Source: CAYOXX01 sp964408025 (GTDB taxonomy: Bacteria; Acidobacteriota; DATKUA01). From it: DNA of 14,933 nt. The position numbers and the translations under genes were made by a program. Positions 1 through 7,971 of this stretch are shown piece by piece; the first letter of the stretch is position 1; each line of letters starts with the position of its first letter. The DNA lies in assembly GCA_964408025.1 (NCBI GenBank), contig CAYOXX010000082.1:1-14933 (forward strand), in the 5' to 3' direction. The notes below the pieces were generated by a model, which was given only the letters and a program-made list of their open reading frames with translations, had not been told where the DNA came from and did not search any database.

Positions 1-1052
1 AGCGTGTTCTGGCCCCGCGCCCGGCTCTGGTACTCCTCCTCGCCGGCAGCCAGGCGGCCGACGTCGACGACGTAGAAGACGGCGTTGGCGCGGCTGAACT
101 CCTCGAGCACGGAGGCGAAGAGGCGCTGCAGCGCCACCGAGCCGAAGCGGGACGACATGTTGGCCGTTATCGCGCCCTCCTGGCCAGTCTGCAGCGTGGA
201 CATCGCCAGCTGCTCCTGCTCGAGTTCGTCCAGGCTCATGCCGACGAGAACCTGCTGGTCAAAGCCCTCGGAGAAGAGGACCACGTTCTTGCGGCCGTGG
301 AGCTGCTGCAGGCCGGTGGCCAGCGACTCGAGCACTCTGATGTAGCGGGTCACCACTCCGGCGTAGCGGGAGTCGTCCATGCTTTTGGTCAGGCGGAATA
401 TGTCGCCCATGCTTTCCAGGGCGGCCTCGGACTGCTGGCTACGCCTTGAATCCGAATCCAACTCTATCGATTCCGCCAGCTCGCTCTCGATCTGCTCGAG
501 GTTGCTGTCGAAGGCGAAGCCCGCCGGGTCGCGGTAGCGCAGCAGGTCGCTGAGGCCCAGGTTCGCCAGGGCGTAGAGGGCCTGGCTGCGCTGGGTGCTG
601 AAGGGGCAGAGCAGGTCGACGCCGCCGCGCTGCGACAGCGTCAGCACGGCCACCAGGTCGGTCGGCATGGCGTTGTTCAGCAGAAAGTGGATCGCCGCGT
701 CACTCGCTTCCCGCAGGCCGCCGACGTTGGAGAAGCTCAGGTCGACGAGGATCAGGAACTGCCGCCGGCTCTCGGGCGGGCTGATCGAGAAGACGTCCGG
801 CGACGGGTTCCGGTGGTCGATGAATTCCACCGCCTCGATCCGGCACCCCCGGCGCCCCTCGCGGACGTGAAAGTCCGCCGCCGAGAGCCCGAGCACCGGG
901 TTGCCTTCGGCGTCGGTGACGTATACGGGGATCGCCACCAGCCGCGTCTCGACGCGGTAAAAGGGCACCTGGGGGCGCTCCTGCTGCGCCTCCTGGCCGA
1001 CAGCAAGAGTTGATAGAGCGAGCGCCGCCAGGACGCCGGCTAAACGTCTCAT
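1..1052 (-). CDS. Secreted VWFA-related protein, acidobacterial type (3' end beyond window)
   Basis: Partial gene: 350 codons are visible and the reading frame is still open at the left edge. The start ATG at 1052 has a good ribosome site, GGAGG seven bases upstream. Residues 1-20 form a signal peptide (Arg-Arg, then a Leu/Ala-rich core, then VGQ), so the protein is exported. Residues 35-85 (VETRLVAIPVYV, then DAEGNPV, then FHVREG) are the beta-rich lead-in typical of the acidobacterial VWFA-related family. The von Willebrand A domain starts at about residue 98: FLILVDLSFSN carries the MIDAS DxSxS at 104-108, and GRKNVVLFSEGFD lies at 253-265. The family normally binds divalent metal and mediates protein contacts; no substrate can be inferred. 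It lies 52 bp downstream of the carboxypeptidase-regulatory/TPR gene on the same strand, so the two are probably co-transcribed. The family call is strong, the biological role unknown. Confidence 0.88.
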   Translation of the reverse strand, partial: MRRLAGVLAALALSTLAVGQEAQQERPQVPFYRVETRLVAIPVYVTDAEGNPVLGLSAADFHVREGRRGCRIEAVEFIDHRNPSPDVFSISPPESRRQFLILVDLSFSNVGGLREASDAAIHFLLNNAMPTDLVAVLTLSQRGGVDLLCPFSTQRSQALYALANLGLSDLLRYRDPAGFAFDSNLEQIESELAESIELDSDSRRSQQSEAALESMGDIFRLTKSMDDSRYAGVVTRYIRVLESLATGLQQLHGRKNVVLFSEGFDQQVLVGMSLDELEQEQLAMSTLQTGQEGAITANMSSRFGSVALQRLFASVLEEFSRANAVFYVVDVGRLAAGEEEYQSRARGQNT

Positions 1053-1077
1053 ATCGCTTCCTCCACTATTACTAAGT

Positions 1078-1094
1078 CGCGCCGCTGCGGCGCG
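1078..1094 (-). other. Intercistronic hairpin
   Basis: CGCGCCG, three bases, then CGGCGCG form a perfect 7-bp GC stem between the stop codon at 1105 and the VWFA ribosome site. No T-run follows on the minus strand, so it is a poor rho-independent terminator. It could stabilise the upstream message or attenuate the downstream one. Confidence 0.4.
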
Positions 1095-1104
1095 GGTTAA
1101 CGGC

Positions 1105-2070
1105 TCACTGCTGCCCCAGCTCCTGCCGGCAGTAGGCGATGAGCTCTTCGACGTTCCAGATGCTGAAGATAGGATCGTCAGCGGGGGCGAGCTCGACGAG
1201 CAGCTCCAGCGTCTCGAGCGCTCCCTCGAAGTCGTTGGCCACCATCTTCACCGCGGCCAGCTGAACGTAGAGGTCGTAGAACTCGGGTTCCAGCTCTATG
1301 GCGCGCGCGTAGGCATCCAGGGCCTGGTCGTACTTCTGAAGGTTTGTCGAGGTCTCGGCCAGGTTCGCCCAGGCACCCGCATCGTTGGGCAGGGCCTGCG
1401 TCAGGCGCAGGTAGATTTCCTCGGCGGCGGCGTAGTCCATGAGCGTGAAAGCGGCGTTACCGGCGACCGCCAGCGCGGCGGCGTTGTCGGGATCTCCGGA
1501 CAGTATCTCGTCGACGACCTCGAGCGCCTCGTCATGGTTTCCGAGGGCGATCAGGCACTCGCTGAGGCGTACACGGTATGCGACGGTATCCGGAGACTGC
1601 TCGGCGAGATCGCGAAATGCCGAGACCGCCTCTTCGTACTGCTCGGCCTGGAACAGCTCCTCAGCCGCCTCGACCTCGGCCCTGGTAATGCCCTCAGCCT
1701 CGTCGGCGACCACCCGCAGCGGCTCGAGCGTCAACTCGATCGGTGGCATGTGCCGAAGCTCGCTGACTTGCGCGCTTATGCCGCGCGGCTGGTAGTCGGG
1801 ATGTGAGAAGTCGATGAGCCAGGTGCCGCCGCTCAGGCCCGCGACGGCCCAGCGGCCCTCGCCGTCGGTCTCGGCCGTGGTGCCGGTCCCGGAGCGCTGG
1901 TACCGAAGCGATATCTCGCAGCCTGCTATCGGCTCGCCGTCGGGATTGGTGACGATGCCGGAGATGCGACCGCGACCCCGCCATTCCTGTGCCACGGCGG
2001 GCAGCGCGCCGGCGACGAGCACGGCAAGGCAAAGCAAGTATGACAGCGGGCAAATTTTCTTTTTTCTCAT
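1105..2070 (-). CDS. Secreted carboxypeptidase-regulatory-like / TPR protein
   Basis: A 321-residue protein if started at the ATG at 2070, which has GAGGA six bases upstream. An in-frame ATG at 2085 lacks a ribosome site. Residues 1-27 are a signal peptide (MRKKK, a hydrophobic core, and AVA before Gln28). Residues 35-118 form a carboxypeptidase-regulatory-like beta-sandwich: ISGIVTNPDGEPIAG at the start, DGEGRWAVAGLSGGTW in the middle, IELTLEPL at the end. Residues 132-300 are about four to five tetratricopeptide repeats (for example YEEAVSAFRDLAEQSP, HDEALEVVDEILSGDP, YDQALDAYARAIELEP). No catalytic motif is visible, so a periplasmic or surface scaffold that binds partner proteins is the natural reading. 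It is the first gene of a likely two-gene unit with the VWFA gene. Domain calls are solid; the partner is unknown. Confidence 0.88.
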   Translation of the reverse strand: MRKKKICPLSYLLCLAVLVAGALPAVAQEWRGRGRISGIVTNPDGEPIAGCEISLRYQRSGTGTTAETDGEGRWAVAGLSGGTWLIDFSHPDYQPRGISAQVSELRHMPPIELTLEPLRVVADEAEGITRAEVEAAEELFQAEQYEEAVSAFRDLAEQSPDTVAYRVRLSECLIALGNHDEALEVVDEILSGDPDNAAALAVAGNAAFTLMDYAAAEEIYLRLTQALPNDAGAWANLAETSTNLQKYDQALDAYARAIELEPEFYDLYVQLAAVKMVANDFEGALETLELLVELAPADDPIFSIWNVEELIAYCRQELGQQ

Positions 2071-2087
2071 GACAGATCCTCGCATGC

Positions 2088-2117
2088 AGAATAGTCCACT
2101 AATATTGACAAGCTCAA
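2088..2117 (-). promoter_or_regulatory. Possible sigma70 promoter for the carboxypeptidase-regulatory/TPR gene
   Basis: On the minus strand TTGAGC (2112-2117) and TATTCT (2088-2093) are 18 bp apart, and transcription would start near 2081, just ahead of the ribosome site. The match is moderate. If real, it rules out the alternative start codon at 2085, because that ATG would lie upstream of the transcript. Confidence 0.3.
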
Positions 2118-2285
2118 TCTACCATAGTTCCGGCGCGAAACGCGTAAGCTCCGTTAAATCTTTGTACTTTTCCCGGCCGCTTGCGCGTGATCGACAACGC
2201 CCTCCGGATGTGAGGTATTGGACAGGAATGCCCGCACCGCCGCGGCGGATAGATTTGACAATCCTATCCTATATCCGAGTAATTG

Positions 2286-2312
2286 TAGGGGCGGCATTTA
2301 TGCCGCCCGTTT
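2286..2312. repeat. REP-like palindromic unit
   Basis: GGGCGGCA (2289-2296), the loop TTTA, and TGCCGCCC (2301-2308) form a perfect 8-bp stem, preceded by GTAG and followed by GTTTTC on the plus strand. The GTAGGGGCG... palindrome resembles dispersed extragenic repeats found in several GC-rich phyla; that resemblance is from memory and only one copy is visible here. The trailing T-run means it could also end plus-strand transcription, though no plus-strand gene lies upstream. Confidence 0.45.
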
Positions 2313-2444
2313 TCTTGATTCACACTCAATCTTCGGCGTCAACACTGTCATTTTTAGCAGGGTATGCGGTGGTTTTTACGGGATGGGCATTCCCGCCTGC
2401 CACCTCCGCCCTCGTGTCGTATCTAAGGCGTCCGGAAGAGCGCG

Positions 2445-2477
2445 AAAAGGGCGGGGAGATTCGATCCTCCCCGCCCT
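2445..2477 (-). terminator. Rho-independent terminator of the TonB-dependent receptor gene
   Basis: AGGGCGGGGAG (2448-2458) and CTCCCCGCCCT (2467-2477) form a perfect 11-bp GC-rich stem around an 8-base loop. On the minus strand the stem is followed by TTTT (complement of 2445-2448). It begins about 40 bp after the receptor stop codon, which is the expected place, and it should separate the receptor from the TPR/VWFA pair. Confidence 0.85.
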
Positions 2478-2517
2478 GTCTGCGCCTAAGACAGCGCGCT
2501 CGCTTTGGAGCTGAGTG

Positions 2518-5310
2518 CTAGAACAGGAACCGCATGCCGAAGCGGAAGACCCTGGGGTTGATGATCTCCGTGACCCGGTCGTAGGTGCCCTCGTAGAGGT
2601 TGCGGTTTCTGCCCAGCACGGTGCCGACGTTGAAGAGGTTGAAGGCGTCGATCATGATCCCGAGGCGGCCTACGTCGCCGATATCCCACACCTTCTCGAA
2701 GCGCAGGTCGACCAGCATCAGTGTCGGCAGTCTCTCCGATCCGAACGGCACCGCCAACTGGTAAGCGCGATCGCCCACGCCGGGGCGCCGTTCCGTACGG
2801 GCCTGGATCGGGAAGGCGTAGCCCTGCCTCACGTTGAGGAAGCCGCTGACGTTGACGCCGAAGGGGAACTGGTAGAGCGCGGTCGCCTTGAGCATCCAGT
2901 TCGAGCCGACCCAGATGGCCGACTTGCCGCTGCCACTGGTCTCCGGCGCGTAGTCGTAACCGTCGAGCATGTCGATGCCGGTCGGGTCGATATAGGCGCT
3001 TGCGCTTGCGTAGTGTTGGGTCGTGCGGTTGTAGTTGAACGAGAGGTTGGCCATCCAGCGGTTGCTCAGCCTCTTGACCACGCCGAGCTCGATCGCCCAG
3101 TACCGGCGGTAGTAGTCGGGACGGTTCTGCGTCAGGTAGGTGTAGGTGTGGGCCTCGTTGGAGTCGTAGTAGGTCATCGTGTAGCCGCCCTGGGCGTAGG
3201 TGCCGGCCTGGAAGTAGTCGGCCGATGACCAGTTGTCCTCCGGGCTCCAGAAGTAGTTAGTGAAGCGCCGGTAGATGAAGTTGCCCGTGAACGATGTGTC
3301 GGGCATCACCTCGCGCTCCAGGCCGACGATCAGCTCGGTGGTCCTCTTCGCCGTCAGACCCGGGTCGTAGCGGTAGCCGTTGTCCAGCGGATCGGAAGCG
3401 CCGCTGGGATCGACGTTCCACCACCAGTAGAGCGAGCCGAGCTCGTTGGTCTGCACGGCGTCGTCGTTGTTGAGGTCGGTCCACCCGTAGTCGAGTTCGC
3501 GCCAGCCGAGCGGGTTGACGTTGTCGTAATCGCCTACGGTGAGCGTCTCGGCGTACATCGAGAAGTTGGCTCGGATGATCGTCTTGCCGTCGCCGAACAG
3601 GTCGTAGGTCATACCCAGGCGCGGCACGATGTCGTTCCAGGTGAAGACGGGTCCGCTCTGGCCCTGGTAGTCGAGTGCGGGAATGAGGTCCGGGCGTACG
3701 TCGTTGCCGCCGGCTACCGACGCCTTGTTCCAGCCCCACTGGCGGTCGTAACGAACGCCGAAGTTGAAGGTCCAGCGGTCGCGGCTGAAGATATCCATCA
3801 GGAAGAAGCTGGCCCGCTTGTGGATGTACCTCGTATCGACCCCGCCGATGAGCCAGGTCGAGTAGGGGACGCCGAAGACGTAACACTGGTATATGTTACC
3901 CGAGGCGCCGGAGATGGAGGTGACGGGCGTGTGGCGATACTCGAAGCCGGCCCGGATCTCGTGGCTGCCCCCGAAAGCCTCCTCGATGTACTGCTCGGCG
4001 TCGAGGTTGAAGTTGTACGAGGGGCGCCAGGTTTCGTAGTACCACATCGAGCCGCCCCACATGCCGGTGCCGTAGTCTCTTGTGATCGGCACTGTGCGGC
4101 CGCCCTTGGGCTCCAGGAAGAAGAAGCCGTCAATGTAGGCGACCTTGCCGGTCAGGATGAGGCTGTCGGAGACGATGAAGGTGTCCTCGAACTTGTAGAT
4201 GTTCGTCGGACCGCCCTGGTCGTGGGTGGTCTCCGGCGGGCGGTTCCAGGCGGCGCCGCGGCCGCTCTTGATTTTCTCGCCGCGCGTGTAGAAGAAGGTG
4301 AAGCGGTTGCGGTCGCCGAGCTGGCCGGTGAACTTGATGTTGTAGTTCGTCAGCTCGGTGGCGTCAGGGACACCGGCGGTCAACATATCGATGTCCTGGA
4401 CGCGGTAGGCGCCCCAGAACCAGAGCCTGCCGGGCAGGATCGGGCCGCCGACGTCGAAGCCGTAGTCCTTGATCGACCTGATGGTGTTGCCCTCGTATCC
4501 CAGGGCTTCCATATCGGCCGGCACGTTCTCGGACTGGAACCCGTCCTCGGTGTAGTAGAAGCTGGTCTGGCCGTGGAAGGTGTCGCTGCCCTGCTTGGTG
4601 ATGAAGTTCAGCGCCAGGCCGGCGGTCTGGATCGTGGCGTCGGCGCCGCTGGTGGTGATCTGCATCTCTTCGAACGAGTCGAAGTCCCAGTAGTTCGGCG
4701 TGGCGCCGGTGGCGGCGGCGTCGGTGGCTACGACGCCGTCGATGATCCACATGGCGTCGTCGCCGTCATCGCCGTGGCTGACGAAAGCGCTCTGCTGTCC
4801 CGACTCGCTGCCGCCGACGTTGACGCGGTCAACGGTGACTCCGGGCACCTGTTCCATGATTACCCAGGGGTCGCGTGCCGACGGGATGTTGGCCAGCACG
4901 TCCTGCGTCAACGCCGTCGAGGTGCCGGTGTTCTTGACGTCGACCACCGCCGTCTCGCCGGTGATGGTGATGAGCGCCTCGACGTCGGAAGCCTCCATCA
5001 TCACCTCGAGGCGGGTGGCGGTTCCCAGGCGTACGACGACGCCGTCGCGCACGACATGCTGATACCCTTCCAGCTCGAAGGTCAGTGTGTACTCGCCGAT
5101 CGACAGCTCGCCGAAGCGGAAGACGCCGCGGTCGCTGGTGGTTGTCGTCAGCGTCGCGGTGTGCCCGGAACTGAGCGTCACCGCAACGCCGCTGATGACC
5201 GGACCATCCGGTGTTCTTACCGTGCCGAAAATCGACCCGGTGATGATCTGCGCCAGCGCCACGCTCGAAGCCAGCGCCAGCAGCAGACCTGCCCAAAGGA
5301 ATTTCTTCAT
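2518..5310 (-). CDS. Oar-like TonB-dependent outer-membrane receptor
   Basis: A 930-residue outer-membrane protein. Residues 1-20 are a signal peptide (MKK, Leu/Ala core, VALA before Gln21). Residues 22-108 are a carboxypeptidase-regulatory-like domain (GSIFGTVRTPDGPVISGVAV, then FRFGELSIGEYTLTFELEGY). The plug follows at about 112-240, with IPSARDPWVIMEQVPGV, a MWIIDGVV segment and the NFITKQGSDTFHG stretch that ends plugs of this family. The rest, to residue 930, is Tyr/Trp-rich with alternating strands, as expected for a 22-strand barrel, and the protein ends in GMRFLF, a C-terminal aromatic signal for Bam insertion. No clear TonB box is visible. The start ATG at 5310 has a purine-rich AAGGAAAGGA upstream. 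Receptors of this group move large or scarce substrates, or act in surface protein handling, using TonB/ExbBD energy; the substrate cannot be read from the sequence. It ends at a strong terminator and is likely a single-gene transcript. Confidence 0.93.
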   Translation of the reverse strand: MKKFLWAGLLLALASSVALAQIITGSIFGTVRTPDGPVISGVAVTLSSGHTATLTTTTSDRGVFRFGELSIGEYTLTFELEGYQHVVRDGVVVRLGTATRLEVMMEASDVEALITITGETAVVDVKNTGTSTALTQDVLANIPSARDPWVIMEQVPGVTVDRVNVGGSESGQQSAFVSHGDDGDDAMWIIDGVVATDAAATGATPNYWDFDSFEEMQITTSGADATIQTAGLALNFITKQGSDTFHGQTSFYYTEDGFQSENVPADMEALGYEGNTIRSIKDYGFDVGGPILPGRLWFWGAYRVQDIDMLTAGVPDATELTNYNIKFTGQLGDRNRFTFFYTRGEKIKSGRGAAWNRPPETTHDQGGPTNIYKFEDTFIVSDSLILTGKVAYIDGFFFLEPKGGRTVPITRDYGTGMWGGSMWYYETWRPSYNFNLDAEQYIEEAFGGSHEIRAGFEYRHTPVTSISGASGNIYQCYVFGVPYSTWLIGGVDTRYIHKRASFFLMDIFSRDRWTFNFGVRYDRQWGWNKASVAGGNDVRPDLIPALDYQGQSGPVFTWNDIVPRLGMTYDLFGDGKTIIRANFSMYAETLTVGDYDNVNPLGWRELDYGWTDLNNDDAVQTNELGSLYWWWNVDPSGASDPLDNGYRYDPGLTAKRTTELIVGLEREVMPDTSFTGNFIYRRFTNYFWSPEDNWSSADYFQAGTYAQGGYTMTYYDSNEAHTYTYLTQNRPDYYRRYWAIELGVVKRLSNRWMANLSFNYNRTTQHYASASAYIDPTGIDMLDGYDYAPETSGSGKSAIWVGSNWMLKATALYQFPFGVNVSGFLNVRQGYAFPIQARTERRPGVGDRAYQLAVPFGSERLPTLMLVDLRFEKVWDIGDVGRLGIMIDAFNLFNVGTVLGRNRNLYEGTYDRVTEIINPRVFRFGMRFLF

Positions 5311-5362
5311 GGGGTTTTTCCTTTCCTTCTGCTAGTCCGTTGGTTGAATTACTTATCGGAGA

Positions 5363-5389
5363 ATATCGTGCGGAGACGAGCACGGATAT
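5363..5389. promoter_or_regulatory. Inverted repeat upstream of the receptor gene, candidate operator
   Basis: ATATCGTGC (5363-5371), eight bases, then GCACGGATAT (5380-5389) make a 9-bp inverted repeat broken by a single extra G. It lies 53-79 bp upstream of the receptor ATG, where promoter or operator elements would be expected. I do not recognise the regulator. Confidence 0.35.
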
Positions 5390-5528
5390 GCTTACCCCTC
5401 CTTTCCGCCCGCGCCCTGATAGTAATTTCCCCAGATTCCCTCCGCATCGCCCACTGAATGTGCAAATTCGGTGCCTGAAAAGAGGGCTCCATACTTACGT
5501 ATTTTCAAGCACTTACAGGGACTAATTG

Positions 5529-5571
5529 TATTTGGAGTTCAAATAATTGAATTTGAATACGGATATTTGGA
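5529..5571. repeat. Overlapping short palindromes and direct repeat
   Basis: TATTTG and CAAATA (5529-5545) form a 17-bp palindrome. The second arm also pairs as CAAAT with ATTTG at 5551-5555. TATTTGGA occurs at 5529-5536 and again at 5564-5571. The arrangement looks like a set of regulator sites, but in AT-rich DNA some of this will arise by chance. Confidence 0.35.
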
Positions 5572-5721
5572 TTTACTAGCTTCGTTGCTTGTCGTCCGGC
5601 GGCGGTATCGGAAGCTAAATATCGCTCAATGTGTACGTTAGAGCGGATCGACTGCACGGGCCGCTCGTTACAGTTTTCCGAATGGAAAAACAGAATTTTG
5701 AAATTAATACGCGTATCCGTT

Positions 5722-7905
5722 TTATTCGTTGTTGGAGATGTGCTGGCGGAGCCGGGCCAGGAGCGTCGCTGCCCCTTCGCGCTCGCGGGCGAAGGTGACG
5801 ACGGGCGCCTCGGCGAGGAATCGCTCGAGGAGGGGGATTGCCGACCGAAAATCTTCCATGCGGGTCAGCAGAATCGCGAGCTGCAGGAGGCATGCGTAGC
5901 GCCGGGGGTCCGATTCCAGGGCGCGCCGGTAGCAGTCCAGCGCCTCGTCCCGGCGCCCAAGTCGATCGAGGATGAGGCCGCGCCCGTGCAGCGAGGCCGC
6001 GTGGCGGTCGTACTGCGCCAGCGCGGTATCGAAATGCAGAAGGGCCTCCTCGTTGCGGCCCTGCTCCAGCAGCAGCCATCCCAGGTTTCCGCTGGCCTCG
6101 ATGAAGCTCGGATCCTGCCGCAACACTTCTTGGAAGAGCCTTTCCGCTCGCCGTACTTGCCCGAGCCCGGCGGCGCCCATGGCGAGGAAGTGAACGATAT
6201 CGAGGTTGTCCGGGCTCTGGGAGTACAGCGATTCGAGAATCTCCACAGAGCGCGCGAAGTCTCCGGTCTCCTGGAGCGCCATGGCCAGCCGCAGCGAAAG
6301 CTGTTCCACGCCTACTCCGCGGGCCAGCGCGTTCTCCAGCAGCGTCACAGCCTCTTGCGCCCGGCCCGTATCGACCAGCAGGGCCCCGAGATGCTGGCAG
6401 GCGATCGCCATGCCGGGGTCCTCGGCGATGATGCCCCTGAGGATTTCCTCCGCCTCCGCCGAGCGGCCGTTGGAGGCGGCCGTGATGCCGTCGGCCAGCC
6501 GGTTGTTGAGGTCAATCTTCTCCTTCGGGTCGTCCTCCGGGCCGTAGCGCTCCCTCTCGCTGTGGCTGGGTCCGCTCAGGTAGCCGAGGTCCGCCAGCCC
6601 CCTGCGGGTGTCGGCGTCGACGCGCTGGCGCGCGCTTTCGCCCTCCCCCTCCGCCTGCCTCAAGTGCCCCAGGATGGCGCGCAGTGTCGAAGCTGTCCCC
6701 GCCCGCGAGCCGATCGCGTTTTCGGTTTCCATGAAGTCGGTGCTCATGTCGTAGAGCTCCGGGATCGGCAGGTCGATGAGCTTCCACTGCTCGTGGAAGA
6801 CCCCCCTGAGCGGCGCCCAGCCCCGGTTCAGCATCGCCGTAAGGGCCTCGAAATAGCTGTCCGGAGCGGGGGAGGGACCGGAGGGGGAAAAGAGGCTGAG
6901 CAGCGATTCTCCCTGCGCCGGGTCGGGCAGGGGCGCGCCGGCGAATTCCAGTATCGTCGGCAGCAGGTCGATGTGGCGCACGCGCCGCTCGATCACCACC
7001 CCGGCCGGAATCCTCCACGGCGCCCTGATGATCAGCGGGATCCACAATGTCGTGTTGTAGGCGAAGATACCATGGGTGCGCTCCTGGTGTTCGTCTAGCC
7101 CCTCGCCGTGGTCGGCGGTGATGACGACCAACGTGCTGTCGAGCTGGCCGTTGCCGCGCAGGTGATCGAACAGCGGCGCGAAGGCGTAGTCGACGTAGCT
7201 GATCTCGCCGGCATAGATGTTGTTACCGTAGGTTCCCGGGTACGACTCCGGCACGTGGTGCGGCCAGTGGGGATCGTAGACGTGCACCCAGGCGAACCAC
7301 TGCGCCTCGCCGCGCCCCGAGATCCATTGCAGGGCCGGCTGCACCACCTCCTCGGCCGGGCGCTCGTAGACGAGGGGATTGCCGGGGCGGCCGGTGCCGT
7401 AGTAGTCGTCGTAGAGGTCGAAGCCCTGGTCGAGGCCGAAGCGGCTGTCCAGAATGAAGGCGCCGACGAAGGCCGCCGTTTCGTAGCCAGCCTCGCCCAG
7501 CACCTCGGCCAGCGTCACCGCCTCGGGCTGGACTCTGAAGTCGGCGTTGTCGTGGACGCCGTGGATCCGCGCGTCGGTGCCGGTGAGGATGTTGGTGTGG
7601 CTGGGCAGGGTGATGGTGTTGTGGGCCACGCAGTAGGTGAAGAGCGCTCCCTCTGCCGCCATGCGGTCGATCTGCGGCGTGCTGACCTGCTCCTGGCCGT
7701 AGCAGCCGAGGTAATCTCCGCGCAGGGTGTCGATTGTGATCAGCAGTATGTTTATCTGCTCGGGGGCCGGGCCGGCCAGCAACTGCGGTTGCTGCGGCCG
7801 GGCCTGCTCTGCTTCCTCCTGGCCGCAGCCGAAGGCCAGCAGCGCCAGGCAGATCGCCAGCGCGGCCGCCAGTGCTCCCACCAGGGATCTAACGATGATA
7901 CTCAT
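5722..7905 (-). CDS. Sulfatase-fold hydrolase / TPR fusion lipoprotein, Thr-nucleophile type (copy 1)
   Basis: A 727-residue predicted lipoprotein: hydrophobic segment 8-26, then Cys27 in LLAFGC, an imperfect lipobox lacking Leu at -3. Residues 50-390 are the alkaline-phosphatase/sulfatase fold. INILLITIDTLRGDYL supplies the metal-binding Asp59, TLPSH at 99-103 is the nucleophile element, WVHVYDPH at 206-213 and TADHGEG at 263-269 (Asp265, His266) add further metal ligands. True sulfatases have Cys or Ser followed by x-Pro-x-Arg here, converted to formylglycine; this protein has Thr99 and His103 instead, so it is more likely a phosphoesterase, phosphotransferase or other family member than a sulfatase. 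A charged linker (about 400-465) leads to six or so TPRs at 465-725. The gene starts 66 bp after its paralogue ends, so they are probably co-transcribed. The substrate is unknown. Confidence 0.88.
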   Translation of the reverse strand: MSIIVRSLVGALAAALAICLALLAFGCGQEEAEQARPQQPQLLAGPAPEQINILLITIDTLRGDYLGCYGQEQVSTPQIDRMAAEGALFTYCVAHNTITLPSHTNILTGTDARIHGVHDNADFRVQPEAVTLAEVLGEAGYETAAFVGAFILDSRFGLDQGFDLYDDYYGTGRPGNPLVYERPAEEVVQPALQWISGRGEAQWFAWVHVYDPHWPHHVPESYPGTYGNNIYAGEISYVDYAFAPLFDHLRGNGQLDSTLVVITADHGEGLDEHQERTHGIFAYNTTLWIPLIIRAPWRIPAGVVIERRVRHIDLLPTILEFAGAPLPDPAQGESLLSLFSPSGPSPAPDSYFEALTAMLNRGWAPLRGVFHEQWKLIDLPIPELYDMSTDFMETENAIGSRAGTASTLRAILGHLRQAEGEGESARQRVDADTRRGLADLGYLSGPSHSERERYGPEDDPKEKIDLNNRLADGITAASNGRSAEAEEILRGIIAEDPGMAIACQHLGALLVDTGRAQEAVTLLENALARGVGVEQLSLRLAMALQETGDFARSVEILESLYSQSPDNLDIVHFLAMGAAGLGQVRRAERLFQEVLRQDPSFIEASGNLGWLLLEQGRNEEALLHFDTALAQYDRHAASLHGRGLILDRLGRRDEALDCYRRALESDPRRYACLLQLAILLTRMEDFRSAIPLLERFLAEAPVVTFAREREGAATLLARLRQHISNNE

Positions 7906-7971
7906 AGTCTTTCTGCCTCGTTTCCCATCCGGCTTACGCTCCCCGCATCGGGCGCCACCCGAGCCGCCGCC

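Larger units (their letters stand above)
2071..2517. other. Intergenic region, no gene seen
   Basis: About 447 bp separate the start of the TPR gene from the end of the receptor gene. It holds the possible promoter at 2088-2117, a palindromic REP-like unit at 2286-2312, and the receptor's terminator at 2445-2477. The open frames across it have no ribosome site or recognisable protein features, so I see no coding sequence. Confidence 0.6.
5311..5721. other. AT-richer intergenic region with candidate operators, no gene seen
   Basis: About 411 bp between the receptor start and the end of the left sulfatase-like gene. Base composition from about 5485 to 5580 is far more AT-rich than the genes on either side. 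It holds an inverted repeat close to the receptor start, overlapping palindromes near 5529-5571 and two ACTTAC copies 18 bp apart (5493-5498 and 5511-5516). A weak hairpin at 5671-5693 (GTTTTCC/GGAAAA, one bulge) follows the sulfatase-like gene but is a poor terminator. I see no convincing coding sequence. Confidence 0.55.

Noticed and set aside
2071..2085. Start of the TPR gene at the ATG at 2085
   Set aside because: No ribosome site upstream, and it lies within or before the likely transcription start; the ATG at 2070 has GAGGA at good spacing.
3820..5457. A 545-codon open frame on the plus strand opposite the receptor gene
   Set aside because: Antisense shadow of a GC-rich gene: Val/Asp/Gly/Ala-rich low-complexity protein, no ribosome site, while the minus strand encodes a complete, recognisable receptor.
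5641..5666. GAGCGG/CCGCTC stem as a terminator for the left sulfatase-like gene
   Set aside because: Only 6 bp with a 14-base loop and no T-run on the minus strand.
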